NCBI GenBank assembly: GCA_016715825.1
Contig: JADJXO010000002.1
Span: 62,001 to 126,000, forward strand
Reading direction: 5' to 3'
Length of the DNA: 64,000 nucleotides
Source: Nitrospira sp.
GTDB taxonomy: Bacteria; Nitrospirota; Nitrospiria; Nitrospirales; Nitrospiraceae
The notes under the pieces were generated by a model. The model did no database searches and was not told the DNA's origin. It worked only from the letters and a program-made list of their open reading frames with translations. Every line of letters begins with the position of its first letter. Position 1 is the stretch's first letter. Positions 16,886 to 26,258 of this stretch are shown one piece after another. The translations under genes and the position numbers were made by a program.

Positions 16886-19551
16886 CAAGGTTCTTGGTCA
16901 AGATGGCCTGGCGTGAGACGCGTGCCGCCTGGCGACACTTTCTCTATTTTTTGGTTTGTATTGCCATCGGCGTTGGCGCCCTGACGGGAGTGTCTCTGTT
17001 CGGCACCCAGGTAGAGCGAACCGTGACGAAAGAAGCACGTGGTCTACTGGGTGGCGATCTTGAGATTCGGCTATCCCGGCCCATCGGTCCTCAAGGCCAG
17101 GAGGTCTTGGATTCTTTGGATGCGCGCGGCATCGAACACACACATGTCAGTGAGCTTGTCGCGATGGCGGCACGCGCGGAACCTACAAGTGTTGGTCAGC
17201 CGACACAGATCGTGGAACTCAAGGCCGTCGAAACAGAATATCCGTTGTACGGCTCACTCCGCATTGAGCCTGACACTCGGTTAGGAGAATTGCTTCGCGA
17301 GCAAGATCGGGATGGTCCAGAGCGCGCCTGTTTTGGGGTCGTCGTGCAAGAGGCTCTGCTTATCAGAATGGGATTGTCGGTCGGCGATCGGCTGAAAATT
17401 GGACAAGCGCAGTTCGTGATTACCGGTATCGTGAGAACGGAGCCGGATCGCATGGCCAACGCCTTCAGTTTGGGCCCGCGAGTCCTGATGTCGCAAGCGG
17501 GACTCCGCACGGCTGACCTGGTTAAGGTGGGCAGTAGGGTTCGTGAACGGTTCCTGTTAAGAATTCCAAGTGGGATGCCGCCTGAATCTCTGCTGTACGA
17601 ATTACGAGGTCGACTGACATCGGAATCAGCTCGTGTCTCGAGCTACCGTGAAGCTCAGCCGCAACTGAAGCAGTCCTTGGAACAGTTGACCCGCTATCTG
17701 GGCCTCATCGGGCTGACCGCCCTGTTTGTCGGAGGCCTCGGAGTCGCCACTTCGGTTCATGCCTTTGTGCGGGAAAAGATGAACACGATCGCGATTCTGA
17801 AGACGGTCGGTGCGGATTCCCAAACCATCGTGCTGACCTATGGATTACAAGCCCTGATGCTGGGTCTAATCGGAAGCCTCGTCGGCTTGCTCATCGGCAT
17901 GGCCCTCCACCTGGGTCTTCCCTGGGTGATGGCCGCTGTCATGGCCTCGGATCTCCTCGACCAATTAGGTTTCGGAAATGGATGGCTGGGCCTTTCGTTC
18001 GCTCCGTTGTTGAAGGGACTGGCCTTGGGCATGCTCTCGACGTTGCTCTTTACCCTATGGCCGTTGCTGACGATCCGAGACGTCAAACCCGCGCGGATTT
18101 TTCGCCGTGAGATTGCCTCCTCCTCCCAGATGTCCAGTTCGGTACGGACCAGATGGTGGGGAGCTTGGCGTGATCTTGACCCGATTAAGCTGGTCGTGGC
18201 GATTGGAATTGGTCTCGGATTGGCGCTCTTATCGATCTGGCAGGCCGGATCGTGGAAAGTCGGTCTGTTGTTTATTCTGGCGTTTGCAGCCGCCGTGCTG
18301 CTGTTAGGGGTATCGGCCCGCGCAGTCCTTTTCGTCGTCAAGAAATGGCCGCGCCCCGAGCACCTGTCGCTCCGCCAAGCCGTAGGGAATGTGACTCGGC
18401 CGGGTAGTCAGGCGGTGAGCATCACGATCGCCATTGGCATCGGTGTGATGGTCGTGACGACCGTTTCGCTTGTCGAACGGTCATTGCTCGAGCAGGTGAG
18501 TGAGAATCGACCGATAGACACCCCGACGTTTTTCTTCATCGATATTCAGCCGGATCAGGCAGAAGGAATGGTGCGTCTCTTGCGCCAGCGATCCGGAGAC
18601 CCAACTCCTCAGTTAACTCCCTTGGTCCGCTCGCGACTGTCCGCCGTGAAGAACGAGTCGGTGAAGTTTGAACCGTTGTCGGAAGAAGAAGAGCAGGGGA
18701 ACAAAGCAGCCCAGAAAGAAGAACGTCGGAAGCGGTGGTTTCTGACACGAGAGTATGTCCTGACGTTCCTTCATGACCTGCCCAAAGACAACAAGGTGAT
18801 TCAGGGCACGTGGTGGAAACCAGAGCAAGTCTTCACCAAACCACTGATCTCGATGGAAGAGGACGCCGCGAAGCAACTCGGTGTTACCGTGGGCGATACG
18901 ATCGAATTTGATATCCAAGGCGTACCCATCGCGGGTGAGATCAGCAGTATTCGATCGGTCGAGTGGGGGAACATGTCGACCAACTTCTTCATGATCTTTT
19001 CACCGGGTGCGCTTGAGGGAGCACCGCATACCTACGTTGCCACCGTTCGCGTGGCTCCCTCAGATGAAGTACCTCTCCAGCAAGCGATCGTGGCGGCTTT
19101 CCCGAATGTCACTGCAATCAATATCGGCGACGTACTCGATAGTTTTGCTCGGGTGCTGGATCGATTGTCCCTTGCCATCCGTGCTGTCGCGTTGTTCTGT
19201 GTCTTATCAGGGGGGTTGGTGATGGCAGCGGCCTTAGCTGCGACTCGGTTTCGTCGGCTGTACGAATCCGTGATTCTCAAAGCCTTGGGCGCGACACGCG
19301 GCGTGATCGCCCGCTCGTTCGCCCTCGAGTATGCCATGCTGGGAGCCCTGGGTGGGCTTCTGGGAATTGCGCTTGCCAGCGTATTATCCTGGGCGGTCCT
19401 TGAGACCGTGTTCGACCTTTCCTGGAGCCTCCAACCGGGGGTGTTGGCCATAGGATTCCTGGCCACGGTCACACTGACCCTGCTGGTGGGTTTTCTTAGC
19501 ACCTACCGAATTCTTGGGCACCCCCCCCTGGCCGTCCTTCGGCAGGAATAG
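16882..19551 (+). CDS. ybbP: FtsX-like ABC permease (YbbP-like)
   Basis: 889 residues. One N-terminal membrane helix is followed by a large periplasmic region, then two FtsX/MacB-PCD modules. Hydrophobic helices cluster near residues 265-400, 430-480, 505-530 and 760-880. The length and double-FtsX layout match YbbP, the partner of YbbA. Together with tesA this suggests extraction or handling of hydrophobic substrates at the inner membrane; the true substrate is unknown. It is translationally coupled to the ATPase gene. Confidence 0.92.
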   Translation: MTRFLVKMAWRETRAAWRHFLYFLVCIAIGVGALTGVSLFGTQVERTVTKEARGLLGGDLEIRLSRPIGPQGQEVLDSLDARGIEHTHVSELVAMAARAEPTSVGQPTQIVELKAVETEYPLYGSLRIEPDTRLGELLREQDRDGPERACFGVVVQEALLIRMGLSVGDRLKIGQAQFVITGIVRTEPDRMANAFSLGPRVLMSQAGLRTADLVKVGSRVRERFLLRIPSGMPPESLLYELRGRLTSESARVSSYREAQPQLKQSLEQLTRYLGLIGLTALFVGGLGVATSVHAFVREKMNTIAILKTVGADSQTIVLTYGLQALMLGLIGSLVGLLIGMALHLGLPWVMAAVMASDLLDQLGFGNGWLGLSFAPLLKGLALGMLSTLLFTLWPLLTIRDVKPARIFRREIASSSQMSSSVRTRWWGAWRDLDPIKLVVAIGIGLGLALLSIWQAGSWKVGLLFILAFAAAVLLLGVSARAVLFVVKKWPRPEHLSLRQAVGNVTRPGSQAVSITIAIGIGVMVVTTVSLVERSLLEQVSENRPIDTPTFFFIDIQPDQAEGMVRLLRQRSGDPTPQLTPLVRSRLSAVKNESVKFEPLSEEEEQGNKAAQKEERRKRWFLTREYVLTFLHDLPKDNKVIQGTWWKPEQVFTKPLISMEEDAAKQLGVTVGDTIEFDIQGVPIAGEISSIRSVEWGNMSTNFFMIFSPGALEGAPHTYVATVRVAPSDEVPLQQAIVAAFPNVTAINIGDVLDSFARVLDRLSLAIRAVALFCVLSGGLVMAAALAATRFRRLYESVILKALGATRGVIARSFALEYAMLGALGGLLGIALASVLSWAVLETVFDLSWSLQPGVLAIGFLATVTLTLLVGFLSTYRILGHPPLAVLRQE

Positions 19552-19586
19552 TACGCAGACCTCATGCTCGTCTGGAGATATGGAGG

Positions 19587-20108
19587 TTATATGCGTGACG
19601 GCATGGGTTCAGGCAACCACACATCGATGATACGCCTGATTCTCCGCTCTTCTCCCCTGTGGAGACGGGTAAATCGCAAGCCGATCGCACCCTTCCCTAC
19701 TGAAGAGCGGACTACTGCCTCCGCAATGGTGATGGGGAGCGAATCGTTGGAATACTGAAATTCCAGTTCTACTCGGGAGCCGATGAGGAGTGGAGCAGTC
19801 GTGCGAATCCGGCACCCACGAATGGAGAGATTCTCGATCACACCTTCCTGACCAACTCGTGGCGAGCCTGGAGTCCGTGGTATTCGAAACCAAGTCGGGA
19901 ACGACACGTCCACCCGATCGAAACTCCTTCGAGGATTGAGTGTCCGTCGACCGAGAAACTCCCAAAACCGTTCGGCGCAGAGCTGGCAGCGGAACGGATA
20001 AATGGTGAACCCGCCGAGCAGGACATCCGACAGGCCTTTTCTGGTTGCCAGGCGAACTTTTACTCCATGGCAAGTCGGGCAGGTGATATTGGATGTTTTG
20101 CCCCCCAT
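19587..20108 (-). CDS. PilZ domain protein with N-terminal zinc ribbon
   Basis: 173 residues. The N-terminus carries CPTCHG and, 30 residues on, CQLC, a likely zinc ribbon. The C-terminal part begins RRSFDRVDVSFPTWF and contains IENLSIRGCRIRT. This is the R-x3-R ... (D/N)xSxxG pattern of PilZ, the receptor domain for cyclic di-GMP. In the first motif the residues are RRSFDR and in the second NLSIRG, so binding is plausible. An AAGGGG site precedes the ATG. It is convergent with ybbP. Confidence 0.82.
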   Translation of the reverse strand: MGGKTSNITCPTCHGVKVRLATRKGLSDVLLGGFTIYPFRCQLCAERFWEFLGRRTLNPRRSFDRVDVSFPTWFRIPRTPGSPRVGQEGVIENLSIRGCRIRTTAPLLIGSRVELEFQYSNDSLPITIAEAVVRSSVGKGAIGLRFTRLHRGEERRIRRIIDVWLPEPMPSRI

Positions 20109-20433
20109 CAGTTACCCCTTCGCTGAGAATTCTATCGAGCGTCCGTGCTTGGAGCAACAGAGGGCATATACGTAACAGGTGCTCAGAGGTACTAGCCGTG
20201 GATAATCGTGCTAAGAGAAGATTGCATAACCCTGTACGACCATGTATTTGACCTCTGGCTTGAGGTGAGCCATTATACAAATCCTACTTAAGGTGAGAGT
20301 CAATGATTCATGCAAACGAGTAAGGGGGCGGTGGTCTTAGCAGTCTCTTTGCCGAATCGCATAGTTGCTGGGACAAGCATCGAGCTAGAATCTCGCAATT
20401 TAGCCATTGCTTCCTGGTGGAGGAAATAACTGT
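20109..20433. other. Intergenic region between the PilZ and methyltransferase genes
   Basis: About 325 bases between divergently transcribed genes. I found no RNA gene, repeat or clear promoter, only the GGAGG site of the methyltransferase at the right end. Confidence 0.5.
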
Positions 20434-21015
20434 ATGACGGATGCAGCCCGTTTCTATGAAACCCAGGCGTTGAAGTACCTTGACGTTCGAGATCGATCTC
20501 GTGTAGGAACCGGAATTGTTCAGAGTTGGGCAAGATCTCTCCCTCTCGGTAGTAGTGTCGTCGAAATCGCCTGCGGTGGAGGGTATCCCATTACGCGAGT
20601 CCTCGTGGACTCCGGACTCACGGTATGGGCCATCGATTCATCGCCCACATTGATGAAACAATTTCGATTACGCTTCCCAGCCATTCCCACACAATGCGCA
20701 TCCGCCCTGGACTGTGACTACTTTGGGCGCACGTTCGATGCAGTCACCTCGATCGGCTTCCTATTGCTCCTTCCTGAACATGAGCAGCTGGCCTTCCTTC
20801 ATCGAGTATCGGAGATTCTAAGGCCGCAAGGGCGTTTTCTCTTCACGGCTCCTGTCGAAATGGGGACCTGGCAGGATATCACAACGGGTCTTGAGTGTTG
20901 GTCACTCGGTCGGGCCACCTACACTCGCACCCTCGAGCGTGAAGGCTTTCGTGTAATCCGCACTCACGTCGATGAAGGCGAAAACAATTACTATGAAGCT
21001 GAAAAGATCGGTTGA
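20434..21015 (+). CDS. Class I SAM-dependent methyltransferase
   Basis: 193 residues from the ATG that follows a GGAGG site at ten bases. The SAM-binding motif I is VVEIACGGGYP; an acidic residue follows the second strand (VWAIDSSP), and the FDAVTSIGFLLLLPE segment is motif II. The fold is that of a class I methyltransferase acting on a small molecule or protein; the substrate cannot be inferred. Its 3' end overlaps that of the aminopeptidase on the other strand by 25 bases. Confidence 0.85.
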   Translation: MTDAARFYETQALKYLDVRDRSRVGTGIVQSWARSLPLGSSVVEIACGGGYPITRVLVDSGLTVWAIDSSPTLMKQFRLRFPAIPTQCASALDCDYFGRTFDAVTSIGFLLLLPEHEQLAFLHRVSEILRPQGRFLFTAPVEMGTWQDITTGLECWSLGRATYTRTLEREGFRVIRTHVDEGENNYYEAEKIG

Positions 21016-23582
21016 GCTGCGTTGGCCAGGGTGACCTGTATGCTATTGCCTTCTCGTTCTCGAAGGGCCACGGCAATACGGAGCTGTTCCAAGTACTGAT
21101 CCAACGTTCTCCCACCAAGACCGATGTTCCGGGAGATAAAGAAATTCCTGACATCCTGTTCCAGCTCTGGGGTGGCGAGTCCCACGATTCCTCCGCACAT
21201 CCGCCGGAGGCCTTGCTTCGGGAAGAGCCGGTCCATCTCATCCCAGTTCGTTTTCACAAACTCCCAGGCTAGCTCGCGACCATACACATTCGTCATCGTA
21301 GCTGCGACGATAAAGGGCGCATCCTGCGTACGGATTTCCCCGTTAGTCGTCTTGGCTAATGTTCGAGACAATAATTCGGGCAAGCGGAACATGGCTAACG
21401 AGAAGAGGTAGCGTCGTTCTTCTTGAGGAGTGGAGGCCTTTCGGTACCGCTCGGAAAACTCCTCGTAGCGGGCCTCGTCCCCGATATAGGCCAAGATGCT
21501 CACAAGCGCGGGCACGATGTTCGGATCAACGGCTGAGGGGTCGTTTCTATATCGCCGATACCGTTCCACCGCCTCCTGTTGCGTTGCCGAGTCGTTCCCT
21601 TTGCGCCCAAGGGCAGCAAGGAGGTCGCCACGCAACTGTCGGACGAGATCGGACTCACCCGACTTCGGATCCCAACCGAGATCCTTGACGGCCTGCCCCA
21701 CGCGCTCACGCACCAAGCCTTCGAGGAATGGGCGGTCGTCAGGCGCGATGATCCTGTTCAGAAATGAGAATGAGTCGAGGAGGACGGCCCAGACATTTTT
21801 GTCCCGCTCGTTCTTGAACCGTGCAGTAAGTGTGAGATAGTCGCCCAGCGGTATGATTCCAGCCACCGTCGTGGCCCAGACGTCGCTCACTAGGTTGAAC
21901 CGTTCAATCGGCGCCAGATGGTCACGGCCATGATCGAGCAATTGCTGGAGAAGGGCCCCACGATGGTGGACCCGGTAAAAGCCATGCCCTCCCGCATTGA
22001 TCAACAAGGCTGTTATGCCACGCGGCAGCGGCATTGTCGCTTCCCGCTCTGTTAAGAGAAACCGCTGCTCTTCGGCACGGTCGTCAGTCATCAGACGAAC
22101 CTGGATTGGGACGTGCCAAAACTCCTCCGCTGTTTCTTGCTTGAGATAGGTAAACCGCCGCTGTGACAGGATAAGGGTCTGGCCCTTCACCTCAGCGGTG
22201 ACCAGCGGGAAACCAGGTTGAAAAATCCAGCCATTCATTAGTTCAGGCACCGACTGGCGTGCGACTGCGCCGATAGCCGTCCATAAGTCCTTGGTATCGG
22301 CATTGTCATAGGCATGGGTGCGGAGGTATTGCCGTACACCGTCACGAAACACGTTTGGTCCGATGTACTGTTCCAGCATCCGAAGGACCGACGCCCCTTT
22401 TTCATAGGTCAAGACATCGAACATTGCCTCCGCATCTTTCGGCGCCCGCACGGGGAATTCGATGGGCCTCGTGCTCACCAAGCCATCTACCGAGAACGCC
22501 GCTGCACGAGCGACACTGAACGTTTCCCACCGTTTCCATTCAGGTTTCCACGCATCGACTGCCAGCATCTCCATTAAGGTCGCAAAGGCCTCGTTCAGCC
22601 ACAAGCCGTTCCACCAGGACATCGTGACCAAGTCTCCAAACCACATATGAGCATTTTCATGGGCCACGACATCGGCAACCCGTCCAAGCTCGGCGTGGGT
22701 ACCGGACCTCTGATCGACGAGGAGTGCAGTTTCACGGAATGTGATGGCACCAAAATTCTCCATCGCACCGGAGGCAAAGTCGGGAATGGCTACCAGATCG
22801 AGTTTGTCGCCTGGATAGGGGATGCCGTAATAGTCTTCAAAGAACTTCAACGACGCCACGGCAATCTCCTGGCCGAACACGGTAAGGTGCTGCTTCCCCG
22901 GGACTGTTAAAATTCGCAGCGGTGTCTGGCCGACGAAGACGAGTTCCGTTGGTTGGAGTTGACCGACGACGAACGCAACGAGGTACGTTGACATGTTAAT
23001 CGTCTCGCCAAACCGGACCACCTTTTTGTCTTGCTCGATCGACTCAGAAACAACCGATGTGTTCGAGATAGCCGTAAGTGGTGGATCGACCACGAGCGTG
23101 GTTGAGAAGACGGCTTTGAAATCCGGCTCATCCCAACAGGGAAAGGCGCGGCGCGCATCTGTGGCTTCGAACTGCGTTGCCGCCAGAGTCTGTACCGTGC
23201 CCGACGCGTCCTTGTAGGTGCTGCGATAGAACCCTCTCAACTGATTATTCAGTGTTCCGTGAAAAGAGAGATGCAGCCGCCATTCACCCCTGGCAAGAGG
23301 TGGATGACACGAGATGCGTGCACGTTGAAGGGCTGGTTCCAATTCAACTTCCGCTGCGATCTTCTTGCCGTTCTGCCCTTCGATTCCATTGAATGAGATA
23401 TGGAGATCGGTTGCGTTCAGAAGAATGGTCTGGGTCTCCTGCTTGACTGACAGGGTGATGCTGACCTTTCCAGTGAATGTGGCGGCCTTTAGGTCCGGCT
23501 CAAGCCTCAAATCGTAACGGGTAGGAATCACATGTCGAGGGAGTCGGTAAAGATCGCTGGTTCCGTGAAGGTTGTCATTCAT
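20991..23582 (-). CDS. M1 family metallo-aminopeptidase
   Basis: An M1 peptidase of the ERAP/Ape2 type, removing N-terminal residues from peptides. Diagnostic parts are the exopeptidase motif GAMEN (in SGAMENFGAITF) and the zinc motif HENAH, with the third ligand in the WLNEAFA block. The C-terminal ERAP1-like helical domain is complete. I prefer the ATG at 23580-23582, which has GGAG five bases upstream and starts just before YRLPRHVIPTRYDL. An upstream in-frame ATG at 23705 would add a stretch resembling a signal peptide (LFLCFPLAHA), so export cannot be excluded. It is the last gene of the pgi-pgl-glk-rpiA run. Confidence 0.93.
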   Translation of the reverse strand: MNDNLHGTSDLYRLPRHVIPTRYDLRLEPDLKAATFTGKVSITLSVKQETQTILLNATDLHISFNGIEGQNGKKIAAEVELEPALQRARISCHPPLARGEWRLHLSFHGTLNNQLRGFYRSTYKDASGTVQTLAATQFEATDARRAFPCWDEPDFKAVFSTTLVVDPPLTAISNTSVVSESIEQDKKVVRFGETINMSTYLVAFVVGQLQPTELVFVGQTPLRILTVPGKQHLTVFGQEIAVASLKFFEDYYGIPYPGDKLDLVAIPDFASGAMENFGAITFRETALLVDQRSGTHAELGRVADVVAHENAHMWFGDLVTMSWWNGLWLNEAFATLMEMLAVDAWKPEWKRWETFSVARAAAFSVDGLVSTRPIEFPVRAPKDAEAMFDVLTYEKGASVLRMLEQYIGPNVFRDGVRQYLRTHAYDNADTKDLWTAIGAVARQSVPELMNGWIFQPGFPLVTAEVKGQTLILSQRRFTYLKQETAEEFWHVPIQVRLMTDDRAEEQRFLLTEREATMPLPRGITALLINAGGHGFYRVHHRGALLQQLLDHGRDHLAPIERFNLVSDVWATTVAGIIPLGDYLTLTARFKNERDKNVWAVLLDSFSFLNRIIAPDDRPFLEGLVRERVGQAVKDLGWDPKSGESDLVRQLRGDLLAALGRKGNDSATQQEAVERYRRYRNDPSAVDPNIVPALVSILAYIGDEARYEEFSERYRKASTPQEERRYLFSLAMFRLPELLSRTLAKTTNGEIRTQDAPFIVAATMTNVYGRELAWEFVKTNWDEMDRLFPKQGLRRMCGGIVGLATPELEQDVRNFFISRNIGLGGRTLDQYLEQLRIAVALREREGNSIQVTLANAAQPIFSAS

Positions 23583-23724
23583 CTCAACTCCATTGGGCAC
23601 GATGGTAGTCGTTGTAGCGCCGGAAGATTCAGATCGTGGGATTACTGCGTGAGCGAGTGGAAAGCACAGAAAGAGACGCGTCTGTCTCGCCAACCGCCAT
23701 AACATCTCTCTACGGTTGATGGCC

Positions 23725-24426
23725 TCATCGTTTAGGCGACACATGAAGGGTCTGGACCCCTTGAGGCGTGCCGACGATCAAAACGTTCGTTCGACCGACG
23801 AACAGGCCGGTTTCCACGACGCCGGGGATCAGGTTCAAAGCCGTTTCAAGTTCACCTGGCTGAGCGATGCGGTCGATATGGACATCGACGATCAAGTTCC
23901 CCGCCTCGGTTTTAAATGGGATTCCGTTGCGCTCTCTAAGGATCACACGACTGTTGGTCAATGATTCAATCGCGTGGGCCGTGCTGCCCCACCCAAAGGG
24001 GATCACCTCGATAGGGAGAGGGAAGGATCCACCGAGTACAGGAACTTGCTTGGTATGATCGACCATCACGATGAACTGCTTGGCTGAGGCTGCCACAATC
24101 TTTTCCTTCAGGAGCGCTCCGCCTCCGCCTTTAATGAGATTGAGGTCTGGGTCCACCTGATCGGCCCCGTCGATGGCGACATCGATCTCCCAGCGATTTT
24201 CTGAATCGAGGAGGGGAATTCCGGATTCTCTGGCCAGCATAGCAGTCTCTTGGGATGTCGGCACCCCGCGTAGGTTCATACCGGCTCGGACGCGTTCGCC
24301 GAGCGCGAGCACCAAATGTTTGGCAGTTGACCCGGTCCCGAGTCCGACGACCATGCCGTTCCGGACAAATTCCACAGCGCGTAACGCGGCAGCTTTCTTG
24401 AAGCGATCGAGATCGTGGGACGTCAT
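23725..24426 (-). CDS. rpiA: Ribose-5-phosphate isomerase A
   Basis: 233 residues. It interconverts ribose-5-phosphate and ribulose-5-phosphate, needed for both the pentose phosphate pathway and nucleotide synthesis. GLGTGSTAKHLV is the phosphate-binding loop, and DGADQVD followed by LIKGGGGALLKEKI contains the catalytic aspartates and lysine. The length is standard. Its start overlaps the glk stop by four bases, showing translational coupling. Confidence 0.96.
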   Translation of the reverse strand: MTSHDLDRFKKAAALRAVEFVRNGMVVGLGTGSTAKHLVLALGERVRAGMNLRGVPTSQETAMLARESGIPLLDSENRWEIDVAIDGADQVDPDLNLIKGGGGALLKEKIVAASAKQFIVMVDHTKQVPVLGGSFPLPIEVIPFGWGSTAHAIESLTNSRVILRERNGIPFKTEAGNLIVDVHIDRIAQPGELETALNLIPGVVETGLFVGRTNVLIVGTPQGVQTLHVSPKR

Positions 24427-25493
24427 GGCGCGGGAGCATGCGAGAGGGCCGCTGCGACGGACGCGGCCCCCAAGAGAGCGGTGTGTGGGTTCATGATGAC
24501 TTTCACAGGCATCTGCCTCATCAATTTTTTGTAACGACCTTTATTCGTAAAGGCTTTCATGAAGGTGCCATCTTGGAGTTTGGTGATGAGCTTTGGGGCG
24601 ATGCCGCCGCCCACATAGACACCATCGAGCGAGAGCGCCTTCAAGGCAAGGTTTCCGGCCTCAGCCCCATAAATTGAGGCAAAGAGGTCGAGGGCTTGCT
24701 GAGCGATCTCGGCCTGCCCCTGCAATCCTGCTTGAGCAATTTCTGCAGCCGGATTTCCGACCTTGATCTTTTCTGCCAACCACGTCGGCTCGTTCTTTTT
24801 CGTGTCGCGCAGAAATTCATACACGGCATGGAGGCCTGGGCCGGAGACAATGCGCTCGTAGCTCACATGGAGATACTGGCTGCGGAGATAGCGAAGCAGT
24901 TCGATTTCCTGGTCGTTGTTTGGGGCAAAATCCGCATGGCCGCCTTCGGACGGCATCGGACGGTACGCTTTGCCGTCCCAGAACAGGATACCTTCACCGA
25001 GCCCCGTGCCTGCCGCGATCAGCGCCAGCGCCTGCCGCTTCTTCGGTGGATCGCCTGCATTGAGCACTTCCAGCTCATCGGAACGCAGCCACAGCACACC
25101 GTACGCGGTGGATTCCAGGTCATTGAGCAATTGAACTCGTGGAATCTCGAACTGTTTGGCAATCGCCCGTCCGTCGACGATCCAAGGGAGATTTGTCGTT
25201 TGACAGCGATTGTCGATGATTGGTCCGGCGATGCCGAAGCAGGCTGCCGCGAGCGTTAGCCGTTCAGTGGCTGGCCTGTCGGCTTGTTCACCCTCGTTGC
25301 TACCTTCAGTCTCCAGGGATTCCACTGGCCGAGGCGGTTGCGGCGGTGTCAGAAACTCAACAAGGATATCTTCGAGAGAGGTGTAATCACCGCTGTGGAA
25401 ACTTTCCAGGCGTATCGGTTGCACCCGTTCGCTGGTCCATTCATAGAGGGCAAGGTTCGTTTTCGTCCCACCGATGTCGCCGGCTAAAATCAT
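24423..25493 (-). CDS. glk: Glucokinase
   Basis: 356 residues from the ATG at 25491-25493, just before ILAGDIGGTKTNLALYEW, the phosphate-binding motif of ROK/Glk kinases. A longer in-frame start at 25556 would overlap the upstream gene and is unlikely. ALIAAGTGLGEGILF and the SEGGHADFAP motif match bacterial glucokinase (the Glk family rather than ROK, lacking the ROK zinc-binding cysteines). It phosphorylates glucose to glucose-6-phosphate. It sits between pgl and rpiA in one operon, pointing to use of internally released glucose, for example from glycogen or trehalose, in an otherwise autotrophic cell (inference). Confidence 0.92.
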   Translation of the reverse strand: MILAGDIGGTKTNLALYEWTSERVQPIRLESFHSGDYTSLEDILVEFLTPPQPPRPVESLETEGSNEGEQADRPATERLTLAAACFGIAGPIIDNRCQTTNLPWIVDGRAIAKQFEIPRVQLLNDLESTAYGVLWLRSDELEVLNAGDPPKKRQALALIAAGTGLGEGILFWDGKAYRPMPSEGGHADFAPNNDQEIELLRYLRSQYLHVSYERIVSGPGLHAVYEFLRDTKKNEPTWLAEKIKVGNPAAEIAQAGLQGQAEIAQQALDLFASIYGAEAGNLALKALSLDGVYVGGGIAPKLITKLQDGTFMKAFTNKGRYKKLMRQMPVKVIMNPHTALLGAASVAAALSHAPAP

Positions 25494-25501
25494 GTGTCGT
25501 C

Positions 25502-26257
25502 TCAGTTCGTTGGTTGCGTGGTCAGGTGTTGTGCGGCGGCTTGGTCGAGGATCCACACGAGTCGTCCATTATCGGGCGAAACTCTCGAAGCGGGCAGCGA
25601 ATGTTCTGCGTCCGACTCGATGACCCTGTGGAGCATCTGTGCCTTCCCGGCTCCCGTGACGATGAACAGTACCACAGCCGCCTGGTTCAACACACCTAGG
25701 GTGAGGGTGAGGCGCGAACGAATACCCGTCGGGGCCTGGCCAACCGTCACGAGTTTGAATTGCTCTTGCAGCGCCGCGGTGCCTGGGAAGAGTGATGCGG
25801 TATGGCCATCGTCTCCGAGGCCGAGCAGGACCAGATCGATACGAGGGATCGCTGGCGCCGGACAGGTCGTCACATCTCGAAGAGTTCGCTCATACTCCGA
25901 AGCTGCCACGGCTGGATCTGGATATTCACCCTTCAGGCGATGAATCCGATCTTGGGACAAGTTCAACGGCTGAAACAGTTCACGCTGCGCCATTCCATAA
26001 TTACTGTCGGGATGTTCTGGCGCGACGCACCGCTCGTCTCCAAATAGAAAGACAATACGCGACCAATTGAAACGGGTGTTCCATTCTGGTGTTCGGATGG
26101 TCTGGTAGAGTGTCCTTGGTGTCGATCCACCCGAGAGGGCGATTACGCATCGACCGGTGGATTTAATCGCTTGCTCACTGATGGTCAGGATGACTGCAGC
26201 CGCCTTTTGGGCCCAGTCTTCTTGACAGGTGACACAAATTTCTGGAGTGGCGGCCAT
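25502..26257 (-). CDS. pgl: 6-phosphogluconolactonase
   Basis: 251 residues of the DevB/SOL type. It hydrolyses 6-phosphogluconolactone in the oxidative pentose phosphate pathway. Markers are ALSGGSTPRTLYQ near residue 38, FLFGDERCVAPEHPDSNYG and IDLVLLGLGDDGHTASLFPG. It begins one base after the pgi stop and ends eight bases before glk. Glucose-6-phosphate dehydrogenase and 6-phosphogluconate dehydrogenase, its expected partners, are not in the window. Confidence 0.95.
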   Translation of the reverse strand: MAATPEICVTCQEDWAQKAAAVILTISEQAIKSTGRCVIALSGGSTPRTLYQTIRTPEWNTRFNWSRIVFLFGDERCVAPEHPDSNYGMAQRELFQPLNLSQDRIHRLKGEYPDPAVAASEYERTLRDVTTCPAPAIPRIDLVLLGLGDDGHTASLFPGTAALQEQFKLVTVGQAPTGIRSRLTLTLGVLNQAAVVLFIVTGAGKAQMLHRVIESDAEHSLPASRVSPDNGRLVWILDQAAAQHLTTQPTN

Positions 26258-26258
26258 A

